Shown here piece by piece: positions 43,848 to 50,726 of a stretch of DNA of 64,000 bases. This DNA comes from an uncultured Lachnospiraceae bacterium (lineage in GTDB: Bacteria > Bacillota > Clostridia > Lachnospirales > Lachnospiraceae): positions 1 through 64,000 of the forward strand of contig CAQGLR010000016.1 of the NCBI GenBank assembly GCA_948794795.1. Direction: 5' to 3'. Every line of letters begins with the position of its first letter. The stretch's first letter is position 1. The notes under the pieces are model-generated. The model was not told the DNA's origin and searched no databases. It was given only the letters and a program-made list of their open reading frames with translations. The position numbers were made by a program, and so were the translations under genes.

Positions 43848-45074
43848 TTATGTTTTAAGCCTGGCCAGCTTTAAACATTCTTTGCATATTTTTTTACAGC
43901 CATCTGCCTCCAGGTTTGAAAACATCCTGCCCCTTGACACTGCCCTTGCTTCTTTTGCTGTGTCACCATGCAGTACACTTTCTATTCCGGCCATAAGCCC
44001 TTCCATGTCATAAGCCCTAGTTTCGGGCATATAAATTCCAAAGTCAAAATACCCTTCCCTGGTCTGCTCCGAATATTCCTTATAATCATACTGGAATGCC
44101 ACCACAGGCCTGTCTAGCAGCATGAAATCCGAGTAAACTGATGAATAATCTGTAACCAGTATATCTGCCTCCTTTAGGAAAACATATGGGTCTGCATCTG
44201 CATCAAGGCATGATATATTGCTGTATAAAAACTTTGCAAATGTATCCTTAAGCTTTGATTTAGGGTGTAATTTTACTAGGAAAAGCAGGTTATTATCCTT
44301 TAGAAAACTATTAAAAACACTTAAATCCATAATTTTTGTAAACATGGTTTCACTGTCCCTGAAAGTCGGCATATACAGGACAATACCAGCACCCATATTT
44401 TCCCACTTCTTTACCATACTGAGTGCTTTTTTCTCTGCTGGCAGGTATATATTATTTATGCCTGCACCCATGATATAATCATTCCTTGGATAGCCTGCCT
44501 CTAAAACATGTCCTTCTGGCACCTGGAAAGCCCTTGCAAAAATCTTGCACATCATTGGGGATGTTGCAAGTATGTAATGTGAAGGTTTCTCATCTGAAAG
44601 CCTTCTTGGGAAATACTTCCACTTTTCCCACAGGCTGGCAGGATGTCTCACTTTGTCATACATGTTGTCATAATTAATCCTTTTATTGCCGACACCATGC
44701 CATAAATTAAGCTTAACTGCACCCCCACTCTGCCAGAAGTTTATATCCTTTGAATAATTATCAAAAATATATATTTTTCCACGCAGCGCCATCCATATTC
44801 CTTTAGGTGAATGGTAATAATATGCCTCATATCCCTTACCAGAGAGCAGCGAGACAACCCCTTTGTTATGGCTTATCCATACAGGGCGTATCCCAAGCTC
44901 CTTTTTATGCTGTGAGACATAAAGGTACAAGTATTTCGGATTATCTGCAAAACGTCTGCCAAATGTGCTGCCAAAAAGCCACAGCCTTTTATCCCTTGGC
45001 ACCAGGAAGGACAGCCAGTAGACTGGCAGTAAAAACAGCTGCCCCCAGTATTTAAACCAGTTAATTATCTCCAT
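43848..45074 (-). CDS. TagF/TarF-like CDP-polyol phosphotransferase
   Basis: This 408-residue protein has the CDP-glycerol glycerophosphotransferase signature: WLFGSTFGRRFADNPKYLYL, LNLWHGVGNKRINYDNM, YMPTFRDSETMF, KLHPKSKLKD and DYSSVYSDFMLLDRPVVAFQ. These enzymes transfer glycerol- or ribitol-phosphate to teichoic-type polymers at the inner membrane face. CDP-ribitol can be supplied by TarI/TarJ at the far end of the locus; no tagD is seen. It is the first gene after the invertible promoter segment, about 95 bases away, so it and all genes below it should be under the switch. GGAAGG precedes the ATG. Confidence 0.85.
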   Translation of the reverse strand: MEIINWFKYWGQLFLLPVYWLSFLVPRDKRLWLFGSTFGRRFADNPKYLYLYVSQHKKELGIRPVWISHNKGVVSLLSGKGYEAYYYHSPKGIWMALRGKIYIFDNYSKDINFWQSGGAVKLNLWHGVGNKRINYDNMYDKVRHPASLWEKWKYFPRRLSDEKPSHYILATSPMMCKIFARAFQVPEGHVLEAGYPRNDYIMGAGINNIYLPAEKKALSMVKKWENMGAGIVLYMPTFRDSETMFTKIMDLSVFNSFLKDNNLLFLVKLHPKSKLKDTFAKFLYSNISCLDADADPYVFLKEADILVTDYSSVYSDFMLLDRPVVAFQYDYKEYSEQTREGYFDFGIYMPETRAYDMEGLMAGIESVLHGDTAKEARAVSRGRMFSNLEADGCKKICKECLKLARLKT

Positions 45075-45168
45075 CTGCCATTATCCTTCCACATAACCCA
45101 CACCCATGCCCATGCCTTTTAAAACATGCCTTCCTGTCTTATTCTGTTGCCTTATGGCACTATTTACC

Positions 45169-45186
45169 ACATAACAAAAATTATGT
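45169..45186 (+). repeat. left inverted repeat of the invertible promoter segment
   Basis: ACATAACAAAAATTATGT is the exact reverse complement of 45337-45354. It is itself built as two arms, ACATAA and TTATGT, around an asymmetric CAAAAA spacer, the layout expected of a tyrosine-recombinase core site. Confidence 0.85.
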
Positions 45187-45288
45187 GTAACTAGGGGGAA
45201 TCCACAACTTAAACATATAAAGTATCTAGCACTAAAAGCCGATAAAATAACTGGAATTATTTTTCACCTGTAAAAATTAATCTTTTAA

Positions 45289-45317
45289 TTGACAATACGG
45301 GACAGAAAGACTATAAT
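45289..45317 (+). promoter_or_regulatory. perfect sigma-A promoter inside the invertible segment
   Basis: TTGACA (45289-45294), a 17-base spacer and TATAAT (45312-45317) match consensus exactly. It faces right and meets an intrinsic terminator about 45 bases past the expected start site, with no gene to transcribe on that strand. Confidence 0.9.
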
Positions 45318-45336
45318 AAACAAAGAATTTGTTATA

Positions 45337-45354
45337 ACATAATTTTTGTTATGT
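45337..45354 (-). repeat. right inverted repeat of the invertible promoter segment
   Basis: ACATAATTTTTGTTATGT, exact reverse complement of 45169-45186. Confidence 0.85.
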
Positions 45355-45365
45355 TGTATTCTCTT

Positions 45366-45390
45366 AAGCCCTATAAATACGGGCTTTTTT
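45366..45390 (+). terminator. intrinsic terminator facing the OFF-oriented promoter
   Basis: AAGCCC (45366-45371) pairs with GGGCTT (45381-45386) and runs into a T tract on the plus strand. It would stop transcripts from the promoter in its present orientation before they run antisense into the recombinase gene. On the minus strand there is no T tract, so recombinase readthrough toward the operon is not blocked. Confidence 0.8.
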
Positions 45391-45541
45391 ATATTTGTAA
45401 AAATATACTTTAATTTCTTCATTCTGTTTTATAACAAACATTATCAAGACAGTTATATATAATACATTTATATGGTTTTATAATAAAATTAAAACAGCAA
45501 GATAACATGGCATAACTTATCAAAAACATAACACTGGCAAT

Positions 45542-46396
45542 TCAGGCACTTCCAAATACCAGCTCCATCTTGTCAAGAAGCCTCTGGTGTTCACGGCTTG
45601 TTGTCTTAATATATCCCCTTGTTGTCTCAATATTAGTATGGCCAAGCACATCTGCAAGTTTTGATATATCCTTTCCAACAGCATAAAACTCCTTTGCAAA
45701 CAAGTGGCGTAAATTATGCAGGTATACTTTCCCTTCCTGTACACCTGCTTCCTTACTTAATATTTTCATTTCCTTCCAGACATTACTTCTGTCAACTGCT
45801 TTCCCTCCAGAAGTGCGGAACACCACTCCTCCTTCAATCCTGTTCTCCTTTATGTAACGCAGAAGCTTTTTCCTAAGTTTACCAGGAAGCAATATAACCC
45901 GTTGCTTACCTTTACAGTAAATTTCCACAACACCCTCTGCCACACTTTCCAACGTAACATTTGCCAGCTCACTTACCCTCATTCCTGTTGCACAGATTGT
46001 CTGGAGTATCATTGCCAGGCGTATATTCCCTTTTTTTAATGCTGCTTTCACAAGCCTTTTATATTCATCCCTTGACAAATCCCTGCTCTCTGGTACAAAT
46101 GCCTCTTTCTGTATTCTGTATGTTTTCACCCTAAGATCATACCACCCCAGGTATTCAAACAGCTGGTTCGCTGCCACAAGAAAAGAATTAATACTTGTCA
46201 GCTTATATTTTTTCTTCTTCCTAAGATACTCCTTATACCCCACCACCAGTTTCTTTGTAACCTCTTTACCTTCTGCATATGCTAAAAGTTTCCCAAGGTC
46301 ACGCATATATTTTTTAATAGTTGCTTCTGATTTCTCTTCTTCATATAAATACTCCTGGTACTTTGAAAGTATCTCCTCTGTAATAAACCTTTCCAT
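45542..46396 (-). CDS. tyrosine recombinase/integrase, predicted invertase of the promoter switch
   Basis: From the ATG at 46396 (AAAGGGG upstream) the 284-residue product has a SAM-like core-binding domain (SEATIKKYMRDLGKLLAYAE) and a complete catalytic domain. It shows Arg in ATGMRVSELANVTL, the HNLRH block in VYLHNLRHLFAKEF, LGHTNIETTRGYI with the second His, and the nucleophile Tyr in TTRGY. Its length is normal for XerC/D-like and phase-variation recombinases. It lies 188 bases from the 18-bp inverted repeats and reads toward them. A role in flipping the promoter is inferred from position. A conventional integrase role is less likely because no element ends or cargo are seen. Confidence 0.88.
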   Translation of the reverse strand: MERFITEEILSKYQEYLYEEEKSEATIKKYMRDLGKLLAYAEGKEVTKKLVVGYKEYLRKKKKYKLTSINSFLVAANQLFEYLGWYDLRVKTYRIQKEAFVPESRDLSRDEYKRLVKAALKKGNIRLAMILQTICATGMRVSELANVTLESVAEGVVEIYCKGKQRVILLPGKLRKKLLRYIKENRIEGGVVFRTSGGKAVDRSNVWKEMKILSKEAGVQEGKVYLHNLRHLFAKEFYAVGKDISKLADVLGHTNIETTRGYIKTTSREHQRLLDKMELVFGSA

Positions 46397-46709
46397 CTTT
46401 ATCCCCTTTCTGCTGTTTTCTGTCATCGGATATATCCCATAAAAATGTTCTGTTACATATTATTTATTTTCTATACTTATAATTATAAATTATACAGATT
46501 TACATGTATATACTTATATATCTTTTCCCATATAATGTCTGGAAACTTATTATTGTTTCTATAGTTTGCACAGTTTCTTAATAATATTATAATCTTTTTA
46601 ATCTTATAAAATTAATTTGTGCTTACCAATAGAATATAAATTTATTTTACATATTAAAAATCTAAAGCCACTTTTTTACAAGTAAAAAAACATATGCTAC
46701 CATTGCTGC

Positions 46710-46738
46710 AAAATACATATGGTGACACATGTATTTTC
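46710..46738. repeat. 9-bp inverted repeat AAAATACAT / ATGTATTTT
   Basis: The arms are separated by about 10 bases. It lies upstream of the recombinase gene in an otherwise gene-free 400-base stretch and might be an operator or a degenerate recombination site. Confidence 0.3.
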
Positions 46739-46854
46739 TTTTATCCGGTTTTTGACTTTGAAATCTGCAGGTAATCAAGTAAAGCTGTTTCCAAAAGTCT
46801 AGAATAATTCACTTTCTTTTTCCATACTATACATATGAAGACTTGCAGATTATT

Positions 46855-47110
46855 CTAATACCTGTACCATCATTGCAAGCCGCTCCTTGTTATTCTGGAT
46901 TGCTGTATATACAAGTTTTTTATGACTGGCTGAATAAATCTGCTTCTTATTCTGTCTTTCATCACCTTCTACAACTGGATCAAGCGACACTTTTATTTCT
47001 GTCCACCCTATAACATCACAGAAATAATTATGTTGGAGTTTCTTTGCTGGATTTTAAGGGATACTGTAAAATCAAATATACTGTTTTTAGTAATATATGT
47101 AGATATAAAT
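46855..47110 (-). pseudogene. decayed tyrosine recombinase fragment
   Basis: Translated on the minus strand this gives STYITKNSIFDFTVSLKI, then after a join NYFCDVIGWTEIKVSLDPV and KKLVYTAIQNNKERLAMM, ending at a stop. It is closely similar at DNA level to 18950-19358 of the truncated recombinase. The initiator ATG has become ATA, about 50 codons of the core-binding domain are deleted and the catalytic half is gone. It is a clear remnant and shows the two ends of the locus share ancestry. Confidence 0.8.
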
Positions 47111-47223
47111 CCCATATTCACTAACTAAATGACATTGCATCCAAACAAAATGCGTGCAAAACCATATTTGCACCATAGCTTTCAGTTGGTAAACATTTAG
47201 AACTGCCAGAACCAAATACTTTT

Positions 47224-47247
47224 ATATTAAAAAAATAGGAAACTCAA
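47224..47247 (+). repeat. dispersed AT-rich intergenic motif, copy d
   Basis: Plus strand: TATTAAAAAAATAGG followed by AAACTCAAA, ending 12 bases before the greA -35 box. Upstream, AACTAAATGACATTG (47124-47138) is also shared with the copy near 61512. Confidence 0.4.
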
Positions 47248-47259
47248 ACAGCCAGGAAG

Positions 47260-47288
47260 TTGACTATAGCCAGCATATGGGATATAAT
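47260..47288 (+). promoter_or_regulatory. greA-lysS promoter
   Basis: TTGACT (47260-47265), a 17-base spacer and TATAAT (47283-47288) give a strong sigma-A promoter about 75 bases upstream of greA. Confidence 0.75.
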
Positions 47289-47363
47289 TAAACAATATTT
47301 GTATATTAGAACAGTATTTACTATCTGCTCTAAAGTGATATTTAAAAAGTGGAGGAACCATAA

Positions 47364-47858
47364 ATGGCAGAGAAGAAAAATATTTTAACATATGAAGGTC
47401 TCAGGGCATTAGAAGAAGAGCTTCAGGACTTAAAGGTAAACAGACGTAAACAAGTTGCTGTGAAAATTAAAGAAGCAAGGGAACAAGGTGACTTATCAGA
47501 AAATGCGGAATATGATGCTGCCAAAGATGAGCAGCGTGACATTGAGCTCCGTATTGAAGAAATTGATAAAATCCTTAAAAATGCTGAAGTTGTTGATGAA
47601 GAAGATGTTGATTTAAACGCTATAAGCATAGGATGTACAGTTACTTTAAGGGATATTGAATTTGATGAAGAAATGGAATATAAAATTGTAGGTTCTACAG
47701 AAGCAGACTGCTTAAATGGTAAGATTTCTAATGAATCACCTGTAGGCGTAGCGCTTATAGGCTCAAAAGAAGGCGATAAAATAGAAATAGAAACACCTAC
47801 AGGTGAAATGATTAAATATGAAATACTTGGCATAAAAAGGACAACAGTAACAGAATAA
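47364..47858 (+). CDS. greA: transcription elongation factor GreA
   Basis: This 164-residue protein has the GreA coiled coil with LTYEGLRALEEELQDLKVNR, the tip region EQGDLSENAEYDAAKDEQRD and the C-terminal FKBP-like domain ending SPVGVALIGSKEGDKIEIET. It stimulates transcript cleavage in backtracked RNA polymerase. GGAGGAA precedes the ATG. It is followed 21 bases later by lysS, the common Firmicute pairing. Confidence 0.96.
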   Translation: MAEKKNILTYEGLRALEEELQDLKVNRRKQVAVKIKEAREQGDLSENAEYDAAKDEQRDIELRIEEIDKILKNAEVVDEEDVDLNAISIGCTVTLRDIEFDEEMEYKIVGSTEADCLNGKISNESPVGVALIGSKEGDKIEIETPTGEMIKYEILGIKRTTVTE

Positions 47859-47879
47859 ACAAGAAAGGGGCATTTAAAA

Positions 47880-49376
47880 GTGGCAGGACAGCAGAAAACC
47901 CCCCAGACACAGGAGGAACTTGGAACCCTCCTCAAGGTCAGAAGGGAAAAACTTGACAATTTACAGAACGAAGGAAAAAATCCTTTTGAAATTACTAAAT
48001 ATGATGTATCTATGCATTCACAGGATATTAAAGACAAATATGATGAACTTGAAGGGCAGGAAGTTTCTATTGCGGGACGTATGATGTTTAAACGCGTAAT
48101 GGGCAAGGCTTCTTTCTGCAATATCCAGGACCTTAAAGGAAATATCCAGTCATATGTAGCAAGAGATGATATTGGCGAAGACAATTATAAAGATTTTAAA
48201 AAATATGACATTGGAGATATACTTGGAATAAAAGGTATTGTATTTAAGACAAAAACAGGTGAAATCTCTGTACATGCCAGCGAAGTCACCCTTCTTTCCA
48301 AAAGCCTGCAGGTTCTTCCAGAGAAGCACCATGGGCTTACTGATACAGATATAAGATACCGCCAGAGATATGTTGACCTTATAATGAATCCAGATGTAAA
48401 AGATACTTTTATAAAACGTTCCAAAGTTATAAGCAGCATACGCCGTTACCTTGATGCTGGCGGGTTTATGGAAGTTGAAACCCCTATGCTTGTAACCAAT
48501 GCAGGAGGTGCAGCAGCAAGACCATTTGATACACATTTTAACGCACTTGATGAAGACCTTCACCTGCGTATTTCACTTGAGCTTTACTTAAAGCGCCTTA
48601 TTGTAGGAGGTCTTGAAAAAGTATATGAGATAGGACGTGTATTCAGAAACGAAGGACTGGACACAAGGCATAACCCTGAGTTTACTCTTATGGAATTATA
48701 CCAGGCTTATACTGATTACCATGGCATGATGGATTTAACAGAGAACTTATACCGCCATGTAGCAAAAGAAGTAACAGGTTCAGAAATCTTAACTTATGGT
48801 GAACATACTATTGATTTATCAAAGCCTTTTGAACGCATTACAATGCTTGATGCAGTTAAAAAATATGCTGGTGTTGATTTTAATGAAATCCATTCAGCAG
48901 AAGAAGCAAAGAAAGTGGCAGATGAACACCATATTGGATATGAAGAACGACATAGCAAGGGTGATATACTTAACCTGTTCTTTGAAGAATATGTTGAGGA
49001 ACATTTAATACAGCCTGTATTTATAATGGACCATCCTGTAGAAATATCACCCCTTACCAAGAAAAAGCCAGATAACCCGGATTATGTAGAACGTTTTGAA
49101 TTCTTTATAAACGGGTGGGAAATGGCAAATGCTTATTCTGAGCTTAATGACCCTATAGACCAGCGTGCACGTTTTGAAGCACAGGAAGCAGCATTAGCTG
49201 CTGGTGACGAAGAGGCTAACCACACTGATGAAGACTTCCTTAATGCATTAAGCATTGGTATGCCTCCAACAGGCGGAATTGGCTTTGGTATTGACAGAAT
49301 GGTAATGATAATGACAAACTCACCAGCAATAAGGGATGTACTCTTATTCCCGACAATGAAAAGCTTAGATAAATAG
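47880..49376 (+). CDS. lysS: lysyl-tRNA synthetase, class II
   Basis: This 498-residue protein charges tRNA-Lys. It has an N-terminal OB-fold anticodon domain (VSIAGRMMFKRVMGKASFCN) and the class II catalytic core with motif 1 (FMEVETPMLVTNAGGAAARP), motif 2 (IGRVFRNEGLDTRHNPEFT) and motif 3 (GIGFGIDRMVMIMTN). The start is GTG at 47880 with AAGGGG upstream. Length is normal. Confidence 0.97.
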   Translation: MAGQQKTPQTQEELGTLLKVRREKLDNLQNEGKNPFEITKYDVSMHSQDIKDKYDELEGQEVSIAGRMMFKRVMGKASFCNIQDLKGNIQSYVARDDIGEDNYKDFKKYDIGDILGIKGIVFKTKTGEISVHASEVTLLSKSLQVLPEKHHGLTDTDIRYRQRYVDLIMNPDVKDTFIKRSKVISSIRRYLDAGGFMEVETPMLVTNAGGAAARPFDTHFNALDEDLHLRISLELYLKRLIVGGLEKVYEIGRVFRNEGLDTRHNPEFTLMELYQAYTDYHGMMDLTENLYRHVAKEVTGSEILTYGEHTIDLSKPFERITMLDAVKKYAGVDFNEIHSAEEAKKVADEHHIGYEERHSKGDILNLFFEEYVEEHLIQPVFIMDHPVEISPLTKKKPDNPDYVERFEFFINGWEMANAYSELNDPIDQRARFEAQEAALAAGDEEANHTDEDFLNALSIGMPPTGGIGFGIDRMVMIMTNSPAIRDVLLFPTMKSLDK

Positions 49377-49427
49377 AAATGCTTGCCAACCGCATAAATA
49401 TGGTATTTCTTGAATAATAATAAAACA

Positions 49428-49473
49428 AAAACCCCAGCCCTTTTAACTTATCAAAGTTCCAGGGTGGGGTTTT
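49428..49473. terminator. bidirectional intrinsic terminator after lysS
   Basis: AAAACCCCAGCCCT pairs with AGGGTGGGGTTTT (49461-49473), with A and T runs on both sides. It serves lysS on the plus strand and the MacB-like gene on the minus strand, whose stop lies next to it. Confidence 0.85.
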
Positions 49474-50607
49474 CTATATTTCCACACTATGTTTTTTATT
49501 CATCCGTTTTTTAATTTTGCTATCTGCCATCTTATAAATCCCTGCAATAACCCTGATACACAATAAAACTGGGTATATAACTGCAATTATAAGAATACTT
49601 GTATAAAGCTCCCTTTTAATATCACGTGCCCTTGCTGCATTTTCCCAGTATGGATATGCAACAGGCTGTATACCTGCCGTTTTATAGAAAAATTCCTTTA
49701 AATTATCAATTACATAAAAAAAATCTGTTCTTTCACTGTTTTCTACTATCACCATTTTACGGTTTTCTATACCAAGCTTCTCTTTTATAAGGTTTACAGC
49801 CCATTTCTTTACTGGGTCAGGCATTATGGTTTCATAACATGTAATTGGAACTTTATTTGTTTTTTCTTCTGTACCTGGTGTACCGCTGGTATTTATAATT
49901 CCAGAACCGCCTGTTCCCATAGCTGCTGTATTATTACCTTGGTATTCCTTGCAGAAAGCACTATAAGGCAGCCATGCACGGTTAATTTCACCATATACCT
50001 CTTTTTCCTCTTTTGTCTGGGGAGTATCTACTACACCTGCTACATAATATGTATTGCCATTTATTTTAAATGGCATACCTGCTGCATTCTCACCACCAAA
50101 AAGCTGCCACGCAAGCTCTTTATCAATTACAGCACGGTCTTTCATAACATCATTATCTGAATATGCAAAGCCAGACAGCCAGACCATCTGGTGGAAAAAG
50201 AAAAAGTCCCCGCCTGTTGCTGTCACTTTTGCATTTGCTGTATTTTTTCCATTGGCCAGTTCCATAACACCTTCACTGCTAAAACAGTCTTTTAAAAGCC
50301 CCTCACTATTATCTTCCCTTTTTTCATTTGTAATAGAATTTTCCTGGAATGACATTTTTAAACCACTAACCAGTGTATTTCTGTCATTTTCTGTCCAGCT
50401 TTCTTCTGGGGACATATACACAGAAATATGTGCAAACTCCTGGCGTCCTGACTTCCAGCGCCTTGATGCATCAGATTCCCTCTCCTTCTTATTGGTTCCA
50501 TTCAAAAGACAAAGGCACACAAAGGCGGCAATAACACATAATGCAAAAGCTGCAAATCTTATTTTATTTTTTGTTCTACCTGAAAAAACTCTCATATAAA
50601 TAACCAT
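49474..50607 (-). CDS. MacB-periplasmic-core-like membrane protein
   Basis: This 377-residue protein has an N-terminal membrane helix (FAAFALCVIAAFVCLCLL), a MacB periplasmic-core-like extracellular domain (TATGGDFFFFHQMVWLSGFA; DRAVIDKELAWQLFGGENAA; VAGVVDTPQ) and one further helix near the C-terminus (SILIIAVIYPVLLCIRVIAG). FtsX/MacB permeases have four helices, so this is a reduced form lacking the usual permease core. No ATPase is encoded nearby. It follows the HlyD-type adaptor gene by about 120 bases, suggesting the two work together. The start could also be 50595. Confidence 0.65.
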   Translation of the reverse strand: MVIYMRVFSGRTKNKIRFAAFALCVIAAFVCLCLLNGTNKKERESDASRRWKSGRQEFAHISVYMSPEESWTENDRNTLVSGLKMSFQENSITNEKREDNSEGLLKDCFSSEGVMELANGKNTANAKVTATGGDFFFFHQMVWLSGFAYSDNDVMKDRAVIDKELAWQLFGGENAAGMPFKINGNTYYVAGVVDTPQTKEEKEVYGEINRAWLPYSAFCKEYQGNNTAAMGTGGSGIINTSGTPGTEEKTNKVPITCYETIMPDPVKKWAVNLIKEKLGIENRKMVIVENSERTDFFYVIDNLKEFFYKTAGIQPVAYPYWENAARARDIKRELYTSILIIAVIYPVLLCIRVIAGIYKMADSKIKKRMNKKHSVEI

Positions 50608-50726
50608 GCCCTTCCAGTATACACAGAATTATGGCTGCATGCACAACATCTGCAATGCAGGCAAAACTTGTAGTATGAAATTCCTGCTTTCCACACCATA
50701 CCCTCTGTAAGCCAGGTACACCATCT

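Larger units (their letters stand above)
45169..45354. promoter_or_regulatory. invertible promoter switch (186 bp) upstream of the glycopolymer locus
   Basis: Exact 18-bp inverted repeats flank 150 bp holding a consensus promoter that points away from the operon. Flipping by recombination at the repeats would place the -35/-10 at about 45234-45206 on the minus strand, reading into the TagF-like gene at 45074. The adjacent recombinase at 45542-46396 is the likely enzyme. No comparable minus-strand promoter was found inside the segment, so the present orientation is predicted OFF. Confidence 0.8.

Noticed and set aside
47896..47906. Short C6 run near the start of lysS as a phase-variation tract
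   Set aside because: The run is only six bases, the frame is intact and lysS is essential.
47423..48184. Minus-strand 253-codon ORF opposite greA and lysS
   Set aside because: It is a Ser-rich shadow ORF of two well-established genes on the other strand.
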